Under the pieces are notes generated by a model that saw only the letters and a program-made list of their open reading frames with translations, searched no databases and was not told where the DNA came from. A DNA stretch of 64,000 nucleotides from Dactylis glomerata (taxonomy: Eukaryota > Streptophyta > Magnoliopsida > Poales > Poaceae): assembly GCA_007115705.1 (NCBI GenBank), contig QXEO01000415.1:440376-504375 (forward strand), written 5' to 3'. The translations under genes were made by a program, and so were the position numbers. Shown here in pieces: positions 44,820 through 56,769 of the stretch; position 1 is the first letter of the stretch; each line of letters starts with the position of its first letter.

Positions 44820-47384
44820 AACTCCTGGTCGTCCTCGAGTAGGTAAGTGATAACAAAAGAATAATTTTTTAGGTGACATGCACCTACACAATCTTGATCA
44901 TATATGTAAGCATTTGTGAGCTGGGATCAAAAGAACTTAAAACATGGGCATGAAAGATGTAATCTTGACAATAGAAACTTAGCAACCATGTTATAACATG
45001 AAAAGAAACACAAACAAAAGATCATGAATAATGAAACAATGAAAGTCAAACGTGTGTTCAAATCATATGGAAAAACATAGAAATGGTTTTCAGCTTGTCC
45101 TTCATGGAGAGCAAAACATAAATGCATAGGACACCTTCAAGTTTAAGAGGGCGACTAGATACAAATAATTTAAGAACAAGTGAAACCAACAATATGAATC
45201 AATCAATGAAAACTTTGGGACAATGCACATTATACTAAGAATGACAACTATGCTCTCTTAATGGTGCATAAAGATAGAAGGTGTTGACTCAACATAAAAG
45301 TAAAAGAAAGGCCCTTCGCGGAGGGAAGCAGTGATTAAACATGTGCTAGAGCTTTTCATTTGTAAAACAGAGAGATAAAAAATTGGTTTTGAGAGGTGGT
45401 TGTCTTTGTCAACGACTAACAATGGGGTTCTTACTATCTTCCATACAAAAATGAAGCAAGTTTTTGAGAGAGAGATTGGCACATTTGTGCTCTTTTATAA
45501 AGCTTGGCACTCCTCCCCACCTTTTTTCCTTTCTCAAACCATGGCTAACCGATTCCATCGGGTGCCCACCAACATTCACATACCATGGAGGAGTGCCTTT
45601 TTTTCTTTCTTTTTTTTCTCTTTTTTTTCTTTTTGGAATAAGCAATATGGAAGATAGCAAATCCGACCACTACGTCCCCATGAGCTGAAAACAGTGTCAC
45701 AAAATGAGAAGTATTTTGAAAGGTAGCACATGAAAATTTACTTTGGAATGGCTTACAAATACCATGCATAGGAATTTATAGTGGACACAATGGCAAACTT
45801 GGTTTTTGGGAGTTGGATGCACGAGTAGAGCTCATACTCAGTACAAGACGAGGGCTAGCAAAAGACTGGGAGCGACCAACTAAGAGAGCAATAATGGCCA
45901 TAATCATGCAAAGCGACAAAGCGACATTAAAAGAAGCATAGGATGGCATCAAAAGTCAAAAACTAAATGATCATAGAGGCTATAGGCAACTTATTTTTGT
46001 AGTAAACATGGTGTAAGCATGCGCCAAGTCAACCCAAATAAAGCATCAAAGGAGAAAACCAAAATAATGCTTCCATATAATTTAAACAACGCATGATTTT
46101 TTCAAAGGCTCATTAAGCAATCTTAGTTATTTGAGACAAGTCATGCTACAGCAAAACCACTAAGCATACTATCAAAAAGACATCAAGCATGACATGCAAA
46201 AGCCTAGGCCGCAGTCTACACAAGCTCCTTCTTGTACCACTTTTTTGCACAAAGCTTTTTCTCTTTTCCAACACCATTCAAACCTTTTTGAGAAAACTCT
46301 TTTGAGGAAAACCAACATATACCAGAGGTCCAAATACACCTTTATGCAAAGATAAAACAAGATATGAACAAAAATCAAGGCGAAAACGAAAACCAAAAGC
46401 AGTAGCAGAAAAAGAAGAACACTCGGTGAACGATAAGAGTGAAAACTAGAGTGTTCTTGGCAATGGAAAGCGAGTTCATCTCCTCCAAAAGAAACATGAT
46501 GTGATCTAACCATTTATTGCAGCAAACAAAACAAAAGAAAACTGAAAACTAAAACAACTGACGCTCCAAGAAAAACGCATAATGCATGAAGCAATAAAAA
46601 TATAGTGTTTTGAAAGGTGACCTGATTTTTGCCGATGAAGAAGGGGTGCCTCGGGGGCATCCCCAAGTTTTGAAGCTTGTACCTCTTGGATATTTCTTGG
46701 GGTGATGCATGGGCATCCCCAAGCTTGAGCTTTTGTCCATTCTTCAACTCATCTCATCATTCTCCAATCCCTACACTTGAAAACTTCCTTCATACAAAAC
46801 TAAACACAAATCTATTAGCAACATTAGTGTAGCATAACATAGAATCAACCTCTTTTTGCTTCAGGTTTCAACTCAAAACCACCACATATAAAGTATAAAC
46901 TACTGTAGCAACTTCCCCAAAAAGTTCCATGATCAAAAGAACTCAAAAGAAAGCGATAAAGCGGCAAACACAAATATTGGCAGAAATCTGTCAAAACAGA
47001 ATAGCTGACAAAGGTCGAATTTTTTAGGTGTTTTCTGTTGCTCAAATAAAAAAGTGTTCAACTAACGAAAGTTTGGATATAACCTGGGGCATATGCACAA
47101 GAAATCGCAGGACCAAAAGATATACAGAGAATTTATACGAATTTTTACGGTGCATCACCGAAAACTGTTTCAGGACAGCAACATCCCCAAATCTTACCTC
47201 ACTCAAATTAGAGGCTTCTCTTGGCACAAAAACAAAATAAAAAGGATAAGGAGAGGTCATTACAGTAGTAATAACTTCCAAGACTCAAATAAAAGAAAAA
47301 GTACTAAAAATAAACAATGGGTTATCTCCCAAGAGTGCTTTTCTTTAACGCCTTTGAGCTAGGCGCAATAATTTGCAAAGATGC
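44820..47384 (-). other. D 3' internal region, mostly non-coding
   Basis: Shared region in reverse. An exact internal PPT copy lies at 46713-46726, and a second, mutated one near 46660. It holds the only single-frame copy of the small ORF (46172-46513). Runs of T/C near 45597-45632. Confidence 0.8.
46172..46513 (-). CDS. Small membrane/Cys-rich ORF, 113 residues, unknown
   Basis: Starts at ATG 46513 (MVRSHHVSFGGDELAFHCQE). A long hydrophobic stretch follows (residues ~33-62, LLFLLLLLVFVFALIFVHIL), then a basic segment (KRFEWCWKREKALCKK) and a Cys-rich tail (ACVDC...FCMSCLM). Homologous sequence with the same tail is present in A1, A2, A4 and C at the same place, broken by frameshifts there. 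It could be a real accessory protein or chance in a conserved non-coding RNA region. Confidence 0.35.
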   Translation of the reverse strand: MVRSHHVSFGGDELAFHCQEHSSFHSYRSPSVLLFLLLLLVFVFALIFVHILFYLCIKVYLDLWYMLVFLKRVFSKRFEWCWKREKALCKKVVQEGACVDCGLGFCMSCLMSF

Positions 47385-49907
47385 TCATGTGGGCGCCATA
47401 TAAGAGCTTGAGGCAAAGGCGCCATATAGGAACTTAAAGCAATAGAGAGCATCAAAAAGCAAGTATGGAAAACATTTAAATCTAAACCACTTCCTATGCA
47501 TAGGAATCTTGTAAGAAAATAAATCAATGAGGCACATAGTAGCAAGCATGGATAGATAAAACAAGTGCCACTTCAAGATTTGCAACATAAAGATGGGAAA
47601 CTTAATATTGTCGAGATCCATCAAACCATGTTTCCCTCTCTCATAATAACTTTCAGTAGCATCATTAATAGAACTAACAATATAACTATCACATAAAGCA
47701 TCCCTATCATGAGCCATATGCATAAAAGGATTAATACTCCCCACATGAACAATCGTAGTAGGAGCAGATTCAACAGAATAATTATTCTCATCACCATAAT
47801 CATCAAAAACAGGAGGCATATTGTAATCATAACTAATATTCTCCTCAAAAGTAGGTGAATTGAAAATATTATACCCATCATCATAACCATCATAAACTAG
47901 AGGTTTAGTATCATCACAAGCTAGAGAACAGCTATTTCGCAAAGCATACTCATCAAACATATCATCATAAGAAGGAACATGGATAGTACTAATGGTACAA
48001 CAATTATTAATCTTAGAATTTGTACCAAAAAGATTTTCAATATCAAAAGTAGAGTGCTTTTCCCAATCATGATCACTAACATAGGTAACAGGCATAGGAA
48101 CATCATCCCAATCAGAATTATCATAATCTATAGCAGGATCATAATGCTTAGGGGAAGATATCGTGTCCTCTCGCCTTTTACTCCTCTTCTTCTTCTTTTT
48201 CATACTCTTCTTACTCTCTCCTTTAGGACGGAGAGACTTGAAGGGCATCTTCTCCACATATTCTCTAGGAGGGAAAGGCATCTTCTCCACATAATCTGGT
48301 TTGCTGACAGGAACAACAGAAGAAACTTTGGAGGATTCCTCCTCTCTATTAATAAGATCGAAACATCTATTAGTCCTGTCATAGCTTGGCAAAACATCAT
48401 GTTTTATAAGATCTTGTAAGTAAGTATTTGCAAGGCAATCTTTGGCACAATAGAGATGACAACCACGAAGGGTGCTATTTATGTCAACATCTCTCATATC
48501 AACCAAAGAAATCTTTCTAGATATCTCTTCACAATTCAAAAACAAAGTAAGCTCATCATGCTGATTGAGAGTAATCTTATCATCACAATACAAATCTGCG
48601 GTACTCGTTCGATTAATTGGGCATTGAAAATTAAAGTGACATTTTTCACCGCAAAATTCACAAAGAAAAGGATAAAGCTCACAAACCCTTTCACCAAGCA
48701 CATCTAGATCCTTGAGCCACATACTGGTTTCTTCATTTGCGTGGGTGATGCAATAATCTTCCTTGTTGTAACTCTGTTCACAAGGTCTATGTATTCCACA
48801 AAAATTAACATGCTTATAAGAAATAGGACTTTTAGAAGTTTGAGCATGTTTATTGCAATCATCAATAACAATATCACTTTCTATGCAAGTGTCCTTAAAA
48901 GGTTCATGATACACGTCCCCATTTCCTTTAGGAACATTCATATGGGAAGCAAAGGATTTAAAGCAATCAACCATAATTTGAGGATCAAGACCATACTTAG
49001 CACTAAGATCTTGAAAATCAGCAGTTTCAGCGAAAGACTTAATGCAATCAAACTCGTAATTCATACCTGATCCTTTACCTTTGCCGCTATCCCAACCTTC
49101 AATATTGTTTTGAATTGTTTCAAGCAGATCCCACTTGGTGTCGACATCCTTGCTTGTGAAAGACCCATCAAAGCATGCATCTAGATAGTCCTTGTAATAT
49201 CCTGAAAGCCTTGCATAAAAATTATTAATAATAATATTACGGGGAAGATCATGAATAGGACATTTATGCATTAGTAACTTCAATCTTCCCCACGCTTGGG
49301 CAATGCTTTCTCCCTCATGCGGATGAAAATTATAAATGTAGTTTCTATCTTTATAAACCTGACTAGAAGGATAGAATTTAGAATAAAAGAGAGGTACAAT
49401 TTCCTCCCAGTCAATAGATCGACCATCCTTCAGTGTTTTATACCATTCCTCAGCTCTGCCTTTCAGTGAGAAAGAGAATAGCTTCTTCTTAACTTGGTTC
49501 ATTGAAATACCTGCACACTGGAACAACTCGCATAATTCATGTATAAAAAGCAAATGATCACCAGGATGGACAGTTCCATCTCCTAAATAGCAGTTATCCA
49601 TGGCACGTTCAACAATCTTCGTAGGTATTTTAAAAGGATGAGGAGCACAAGCATCATTAGAAACATCACATATGGGAGATAAAATATCATCAGAGCAAAC
49701 TTTCTCCACTAAAGCTGGGGGACTAAAAATATCATACTTAACAAAACCAGCTTCCCCAAGCTTAGACTTTTCTATAGCATTAGCATTAACAGTATTCAAA
49801 GCATTCGTACTAATAACATTGCTATGCGAAATAAGCTCCAAAGGATTTTCAATTTTCTCTTCAAATCTAAAATCAGGAAAAAGACTAAAGAACTCTTTAT
49901 TTTCCAT
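47385..49907 (-). CDS. Element D gag-type protein, 840 residues, intact
   Basis: ATG 49907 (MENKEFFSLF) follows the leader. Gag core at residues ~90-260 (FKIPTKIVERAMDNCY, HPGDHLLFIHELCELFQC, LKGRAEEWYKTLKDG, FYSKFYPSSQVYKDR). CCHC knuckle CEFCGEKCHFNFQC at residues ~416-429, then a second charged region with KKKKKRSKRRED near residue 590. An acidic Asp/Tyr-rich segment follows, then the C-terminal module (NDATESYYERGK, hydrophobic LYLS stretch, HRKWFRFKC). It should package RNA into particles, using the protease, RT and integrase of an E-like element (inference from gag similarity to E). Confidence 0.85.
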   Translation of the reverse strand: MENKEFFSLFPDFRFEEKIENPLELISHSNVISTNALNTVNANAIEKSKLGEAGFVKYDIFSPPALVEKVCSDDILSPICDVSNDACAPHPFKIPTKIVERAMDNCYLGDGTVHPGDHLLFIHELCELFQCAGISMNQVKKKLFSFSLKGRAEEWYKTLKDGRSIDWEEIVPLFYSKFYPSSQVYKDRNYIYNFHPHEGESIAQAWGRLKLLMHKCPIHDLPRNIIINNFYARLSGYYKDYLDACFDGSFTSKDVDTKWDLLETIQNNIEGWDSGKGKGSGMNYEFDCIKSFAETADFQDLSAKYGLDPQIMVDCFKSFASHMNVPKGNGDVYHEPFKDTCIESDIVIDDCNKHAQTSKSPISYKHVNFCGIHRPCEQSYNKEDYCITHANEETSMWLKDLDVLGERVCELYPFLCEFCGEKCHFNFQCPINRTSTADLYCDDKITLNQHDELTLFLNCEEISRKISLVDMRDVDINSTLRGCHLYCAKDCLANTYLQDLIKHDVLPSYDRTNRCFDLINREEESSKVSSVVPVSKPDYVEKMPFPPREYVEKMPFKSLRPKGESKKSMKKKKKRSKRREDTISSPKHYDPAIDYDNSDWDDVPMPVTYVSDHDWEKHSTFDIENLFGTNSKINNCCTISTIHVPSYDDMFDEYALRNSCSLACDDTKPLVYDGYDDGYNIFNSPTFEENISYDYNMPPVFDDYGDENNYSVESAPTTIVHVGSINPFMHMAHDRDALCDSYIVSSINDATESYYERGKHGLMDLDNIKFPIFMLQILKWHLFYLSMLATMCLIDLFSYKIPMHRKWFRFKCFPYLLFDALYCFKFLYGAFASSSYMAPT

Positions 49908-50041
49908 TAAGCCTAACTAGTGGAAATAAAAACAAGAAACAAAAAGATGTAATTGCAGAATCTAAAGGAAATAACTTCGAGCACTCACCAGCAACTAAAA
50001 GACTTAGTAACCAAAGAATATGAGTACCTTTTACCTTACCT

Positions 50042-50058
50042 CCCCGACAACGGCGCCA
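50042..50058 (-). promoter_or_regulatory. Primer-binding site of D (one mismatch)
   Basis: Reverse of the tRNA-Asp PBS with one G-to-A type change in the middle (plus-strand CCCCGACAACGG). Confidence 0.75.
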
Positions 50059-50068
50059 GAAAAGAGCT

Positions 50069-51499
50069 TGATGTCTATGCACGCGTCTGTTCTTGTAGAC
50101 AGTGTTGGGCCTCCAAGTGCAGAGGTTTGTAGAACAGCAACAAGTTTCCCTTAAGTGGATCACCCAAGGTTTATCGAACTCAGGGAGGAAGAGGTCAAAG
50201 CTATCCCTCTCAAGCAACCCTGCAATTATGATACAGAAAGTCTCTTGTGTCCCCAACACACCCAATACACTTGTCAGATGTATAGGTGCACTAGTTCGGC
50301 GAAGAGATAGTGAAATACAAGCGGTAGTGATGATTATAAGTAGCAAATATGATATGGAATAAGTATCGCTGCAAGCAAACAAGTAACAAAACAGTAAGTA
50401 AACGGTGTGCAATGCTTGGAAACAAGGCCTAGGGATCATACTTTCACTAGTGGACACACTCCCAACAAATATAACATAATTGAACCAATAGATGCTATCA
50501 TCAATATGCAACTGAAACAATTCTCCAATGGAAAACATACAATAATCATGCGTAGGGCTACAAAGCACTCCTCAAAGTCCGTATGTACCCAAACTAGATT
50601 GTCCCACACTATCACCGTGAACGCACTAGATGGTTCCAACAAACACCACATTCATAGAGACATTAACCAAAAAGATACACATGATGCACACACTAGTCAC
50701 CTTTACACCATGATATGAGGTATCTCCGGAGAGTATAATAATTAAGCATAGGAGTAGCATAATATCTGAATAATAACATCTATCAATTCAACTAGATACA
50801 AAGCTCACGATCACATAAAGATCACATCATGGGAGAGAGAGGTGAACCACATAGCTACCGGTAGAGCCCTCAGCCCCGGGGATGAACTACTCCCTCCTCA
50901 TCATAGGAGACAACAAGGTTGATGGAGATGGCGGTGAGGTCGATGGAGACGGCGGAGACGGCGATGGAGACCGATGGAGATGGCTCCGGGGGCACTTCCC
51001 CGTCCCGGCAGGGTGCCAGAACAGAGACTTCTGTCCCCCGAAATTTGGCTTCGACGGCGGCGGCGCTGCGGAACTGTTCTGGAAATTTCGCCGACTCCTT
51101 TAGGGTTTTCCGTCCTGAGGCTTTATATAGGCGAAGGGGCGTCGTCAGGAGTGGCCCCAGGCCTCCTCACACCTAGGTGGCGCGGGCCAGGGGCAGGCCA
51201 CGCGAGCCTAGTGTGAGGGCGGCCTGTGGCCCCTCTCCTTCGCCTCTTCGGATCTCTGGAAGCTTCCGGGAAAAATAAGACTTCAGGAACTTGTTTCTTC
51301 AATTATGAGAATATTTCCTGTGTATCACTTCTGAAACACAAAAACAGCAGAAAACAGGGAACTGGCACTGTGGCGACTTGTTAATAGGTTAGTTCCAGAA
51401 AATGCATAAAAGTGCCACAAAGTGTAACGAAACAGTAGGCAAATGGTGTAAAAACAAGCATGGAGCATCAAAAATTATAGATACGTTGGAGACGTATCA
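50069..51499 (-). repeat. D 5' LTR
   Basis: Reverse LTR from TGATGTCTATGC to GACGTATCA. The inverted repeat with outer arms CTCACACCTAGG (51166-51177) and CCTAGTGTGAG (51207-51217) is intact here; TATA-like TTTATATAG at about 51122. Confidence 0.9.
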
Positions 51500-51504
51500 T
51501 GCCT

Positions 51505-52942
51505 CGTCCAGTGCTTTGCTTTGCCAGCTGCAACGCGGAACCTACACACAACACAACCAAATACTTTGTTCCCAACTTACGATGAGGTTGTCAATCTCAC
51601 CGGTTTGCTTAAAACAAAGGGTATGAGCGTATCGAGTGGAAAGCAATAGTAATTTGCAAGTAAAGTAAACAGGTGATAGCAATGTAAAGGAAATAGGACC
51701 GAGGTCCACAGTTCACTAGTGGTGTCTCTCCATAAGATAAAATAACACATGCTGGGTAAACAAATTACAGTTGGACAATTGATAGAATAAAGACAACGTG
51801 CATGTCGAGAGGATCACTGTGAGATTTACTCTGGGCATTACAACAAGATACATAGACCATCATCCAACTGCATCTATGACTAATAATCCACTTGTGGTGA
51901 ATCAATCTGAGAACTTCACAAGTATTAAGTTACGAACAACAGATAACTGTATTAAGCAAAGTGTGTAATGTAAACAAAGCATATGCCCTTGAGCATATGA
52001 ATGTTGTTTTCTCCGTAATGGCAACAGCACATCTACAACCTTAGAGGTTTCTGTCACTCCCCCAGATTAAATAGAGGAATGAACCCACTATCGAGCATAA
52101 ATACCCCCTCTTGGAGTCACTAGCAACTACTCGGCCAAGATAGCTACTAACAACGGAGAGCATGCAAGATCATAAACAACATAGAGATAACATAAGATAA
52201 TATTCAGCACATCAACTCAATCATAACACCAATATTCATCGGATCCCAATAAACACAATATGTAGAATTACATAACGGTGATCTCAATTATGTAGGGCAG
52301 CTCATGAGATCTAAACATGAAGCACATGGTGGATAAGACAACCATCTAGCTACTGCTATGGACCCATAGTCCAAGGTAGACTACTCACTCATCGTGCCGG
52401 AGGCAAGCATGGCGATGAAGAAGACCTCCGGTGGCGATTCCCCTCTCCGGCAGGGTGCCGGGAAGAGCTTCTGGACCCCTCCCGATCTTGGGTCAACGGC
52501 GGCGGTGGATCATGATGTATTCTGGAAAAGTGTTTGGGTATTTAGGTTTTTCCCGTCGGGGGGTCTTTATAGGCGAAGGGGCGGCGCCAGAAGTGGGCCA
52601 GGGTGGCCTCACCACCAGGGGACGCGGGCCAGGGGTAGGCCGCGCCGCCCTGTGGTGTGGGCGCCCTGTGGCCCCTCTCCGTCTCCTCTTTGGTTCACTG
52701 GAAGCTTCAGTAAATTTCTGGACGTTCGGCTTTTGTTTCGTCCAATTCCTAGAATATTTCCTATGTAACTTTTCTGAAACACAAAAACAGCAGAAAACAG
52801 GGAACTGGCACTGTGGCATCTTGTTAATAGGATAGTCCCGGAAAATGCATAAAAATGCCATGAAGTGTAACAAAACACTAAGCAAATGGTGTAAAAATAA
52901 GCATGGAGCATCAAAAATTATAAATACGTTTGAGACGTATCA
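51505..52942 (-). repeat. A2 5' LTR, outer part
   Basis: Continues 41552-41772. The LTR total is 1,659 bp. It ends at TSD AGGAC (52943-52947). Confidence 0.88.
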
Positions 52943-55900
52943 AGGACCTTGTTACTAAAGATGTAGGAGATGAACATATTGTCTTTTGTGAAGATGCTAC
53001 TAACATTGTTTCACATCCTAGTAGGCATAGGAAAACAAGTGTTCATGTTATCTCTGTCAGATTTGGCGATCATTGCTATTATGGTTTATGTGACATTGGT
53101 GCAAGTTCAAGTGCTATTCCTATAGAGCTTTACAGAGAAATCATGCATGAAATTGCCCCTTGTGAACTTGAGGATATTGATGTGGTTATTCAGCTTGCTA
53201 ACAGAGAGAATGTCTTGCCACTTGGTATTGTTCGAGATGTGGAAGTTTTATGCGGTAAGACTAAATATCCTACTAATTTTCTAGTACTTGGTAACGAAGC
53301 TAGTAAAACTTGTTCTATTATTTTCGGTAGACCCTTTTTGAATACTTGTGGTGCTGTGATAGATTGTAAGAAGGAGAATTTTTTTACTAAGTTTGATGGA
53401 GAATCTTATAAGTTTAATTTTTCTAAGTTCGCTAAAACTTCTTATGAAAATGAATTGCCTAATGAAAATTTTCGAGTTGAACAGCTTGCTTCTATTGCTC
53501 TTGCTCCTAATAACGTTTTGCAGCAATTTATGGAGGACCATGAAAGTGATGTCTTTAGGGAGGAAAGAGAAGAGATTGACGATATTCTTCTTCGTCAACC
53601 ACCATTGATTAAGCACAATTTACCTATGGAGGATCTTGGTACCACTTTGCCACCTAAGGAAGATCCTGTTTTTGAATTAAAACCTTTACCTGATGATCTT
53701 AAGTATGCTTATATAGATGATAAGAAAATATATCCTATTATTATCAGTTCTAAACTTTCAGGAAAGGAAGAAGAAAGGTTATTGGAAGTATTGAGGAAAC
53801 ACTGAGGAGCTATGGGCTATACTCTTAATGATTTAAAAGGGATTTCTCCTACTATATGTCAGCATGCTATTAACATGGAAGAAGATGCAAAGCCAGTAGT
53901 TGAACATCAATGCCGCTTAATTCCAAAGATGAAGGAAGTGGTAAGAAATGAGGTATTGAAGCTCCTTGATGCTGGTATTATTTATCCTATTGCTCATAGT
54001 AGATGGGTTAGTCCTGTTCATTGTGTTCCTAAGAAAGGAGGTATCACTGTTGTGCCTAATGAGAATAACGAGCTTATTCCTCAAAGGGTGGTAGTTGGTT
54101 ATAGGATGTGCATTGATTTTAGAAAGGTAAACAAAGTTACTAAGAAAGATCATTATCCTTTACCGTTTATAGATCAAATGCTAGAGAGGTTATCTAAAAA
54201 GACTCATTTTTGTTTTCTTGATGGTTATTCCGGTTTCTCTCAGATTGCTGTTAAAAAGCAAGATCAAGAGAAAACCACTTTTACTTGTCCTTATGGAACT
54301 TATGCTTATAGACGTATGCCGTTTAGTTTATGCAATGCTCCTGCTACTTTTCAAATATGCATGTCTGCTATTTTTCATGGGTTTTGTGAAGAAATTGTGG
54401 AGGTTTTCATGGACAATTTCTCCGTCTATGGAACTTCTTTTGATAATTGTTTGCACAATCTTGATAAAGTTTTGCAGAGGTGTGAAGAAACTTGGGAGAA
54501 ATGCCACTTTATGGTGAATGAAGGAATTGTTCTTGGACATAAAATCTCCGAAAGAGGTATCAAAGTTGACAAAGCAAAGGTTGAAGCAATTGAGAAAATG
54601 CCCTGTCCCAAGGATGTTAAAGGTATTCATAGTATTCTTGGTCATGCTGGTTTCTATAGGAGGTTTATTAAAGATTTCTCTAAGATTTCAAAGCCTCTTA
54701 CTAATCTTCTTCAAAAAGATGTACCATTTGTTTTTGATGATGATTGTAAGGAAGCTTTTGAAACTTTTAAGAAGGCTTTAACTACTGCTCCTATTGTTAA
54801 ACCATCTGATTGGAATTTATCCTTTGAAATTATGTGTGATGCTAGTGATTTTGCTGTTGGTGCTGTTCTTGGACAGCGCGTAGATAAGAAGTTGAATGTT
54901 ATTCATTATGCTAGTAAGACTCTTGATGCTGCTCAGAAGAATTATGCTACTACTGAGAAGGAGTTTCTTGCTGTTGTTTTTGCATGTGATAAGTTTAGAC
55001 CTTACATTGTTGATTCTAAAGTTACTATTCATACTGATCACGCTGCTATTAGATATCTTATGACAAAGAAGGATGCTAAGCCTAGGCTTATTAGATGGGT
55101 GTTGCTTTTACAAGAGTTTGATTTGCATATTGTAGATAGAAAAGGTGCTGAAAATCCTGTTGCTGACAATTTGTCTAGATTGGAAAACATTTCTTTTAAT
55201 CCTATTCCTGTTAATGATAGTTTTTCAAATGAACAGTTGGCTTCGATAAATGTAACTTCGCAAGAGAATCCTTGGTATGCTGATTATGCTAACTTTATTA
55301 TTTCCAAGTATTTGCCTCCAACCTTTACAGCTCAACAAAGAAAAAAATTCTTTTATGATCTGAGGCATTATTTTTGGGATGACCCACAATTATATAAAGA
55401 AGGAGTTGATGGTATTATGCGAAGATGTGTTCCAGAGTATGAACAAAAAGAAATATTGAGAAAATGCCATGGAAGTGCTTATGGAGGACATCATGCTGGA
55501 GATAGAACTGCACAAAAGGTTCTACAATCAAGTTTTTATTGGCCAACCCTTTTAAAAGATTCTAGAAGGTATGTTTTATCTTGTGATGAATGTCAAAGAG
55601 TTGGTAATATTTCTAGACGTAACAAAATGCCTATGAGTTACACTCTTGTTATTGAACCATTTGATTGTTGGGGATTTGACTTTATGGGTCCTTTTCCTCC
55701 TTCAAAAGGTTATACTCATATACTTGTTGCTGTTGATTATGTTACCAAGTGGGTAGAAGCCATACCTACAAAGAGTGCCGATGGCGAGACCTCATTAAAA
55801 ATGCTTAAGGATGTTATTTTTCCTAGGTTTGGTGTGCCTAGATATCTTATGACTGATGGAGGTTCTCATTTTATTCACGATGGTTTTAGGAAAACTCTTG

Positions 55901-56610
55901 CTAGATATGACGTTAATTATAGAATTGCTTCTGCTTATCATCCCCAAACTAGTGGGCAGGTAGAGCTTTCAAATAGAGAGATCAAGTCTATCTTGCAGAA
56001 GACTGTCAATATATCTAGGAAAAACTGGGCTAGCAAGTTAAATGATGCTTTATGGGCTTATAAAACTGCTTATAAGAACCCCATGGGCATGTCTCCTTAC
56101 AAGATGGTTTACGGAAAAGCGTGTCACTTGCCCTTAGAATTAGAACACAAAGCTTTTTGGGCAGTGAAAGAGCTTAATAGGGATTTTAAACTCACCGGTA
56201 AGAAAAGGTTGTTAGATTTGAGTTCTTTAGATGAGTGGAGAAACGAAGCTTACAAGAATGCCAAACTTTTCAAAGAGAAAGTCAAGCAATGGCATGATAA
56301 GAGAATTCTTAAGAGAGAGTTTCATGTTGGTGAGAAAGTTCTATTGTATAGGTCGCATCTCAGATTTTTTGCAGGAAAATTACTCTCAAAATGGGAAGGT
56401 CCCTATGTTATTGAAGAGGTGTACCGTTCTGGTGCGATGAAGATTGCTTCATTAAAAGATGACACTACACAAGTGGTGAATGGGCAAAGACTCAAACATT
56501 ATATTGCTGGAGATTCATATAATGAAGATGATGATGTTATTCAAACGGTTTCTCTGGAAGAGTTCATCCAGGACAATATGCAGGAACCTGCAGAGTTTGT
56601 TTTCGAATAG
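52943..56610 (+). pseudogene. Pol part of element E: protease, reverse transcriptase, RNase H, integrase; inactivated
   Basis: The frame resumes at GAC/CTT after A2. Protease: DIGASSSAIP (Asp codon 53092), IIFGRPF. RT: CIDFRKVN, FLDGYSGFSQI, LCNAPATFQ, then VFMDN at 54406-54417, where the catalytic box should be MDD. About five residues normally before W-E-K-C are missing at 54492/54493. RNase H: DASD, EKEF and HTDH are kept. Integrase: HHCC finger, then FDFMGP, TDGGSHF and GQVELSNRE give a D-D-E set. An in-frame TGA at 53803-53805 interrupts the linker before RT. The rest, to 56610, is open. The RT could not work even if read through. Confidence 0.88.
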
Positions 56611-56769
56611 GTAACAGTTCTAGTCAGAAAAGGTTCGCGTTAAACTTTTCCAGTAATATTTTATTGTTTTTGCTAAATATGAAAAATCATGAGACGAAAA
56701 CGGGCAGGAGACAGAGTCCGGAGTGCCCTCACACACAGGGGGCACGGGGCCACTCCAGGCCAAGCCGCC
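56611..56769 (+). other. E post-pol region, left part, with GC-rich inverted repeat
   Basis: After the pol stop the sequence rises in GC and shows CTCACACACAGG (from 56728), the left outer arm of an LTR-type hairpin. The right arm CTGTTGTGAG lies at 63839-63848, beyond A4. A4's TSD CCGCC is 56765-56769. Confidence 0.6.

Larger units (their letters stand above)
41773..51499 (-). mobile_element. Element D: gag-only non-autonomous LTR retrotransposon, minus orientation, ORF intact
   Basis: 3' LTR 41773-44804 (1,430 bp without solo LTR A3) and 5' LTR 50069-51499 (1,431 bp). Same family as C. One uninterrupted 840-codon ORF, a PBS with one mismatch, and a PPT. It is the best-preserved gag-bearing non-autonomous copy here. 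Confidence 0.92.
7341..52942 (-). mobile_element. Element A2: non-autonomous LTR retrotransposon, minus orientation, heavily inserted
   Basis: The outer ends are LTR ends in reverse: TGATGGCGCGG at 7341 and GACGTATCA ending at 52942. They are flanked by TSD AGGAC (7336-7340 and 52943-52947). Host of A1, C and D. Without these the element has two ~1.65-kb LTRs and ~3.2 kb inside: PBS, one unknown ORF and a long 3' region. The internal side of its 3' LTR is deleted (junction near 30265). Confidence 0.88.
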
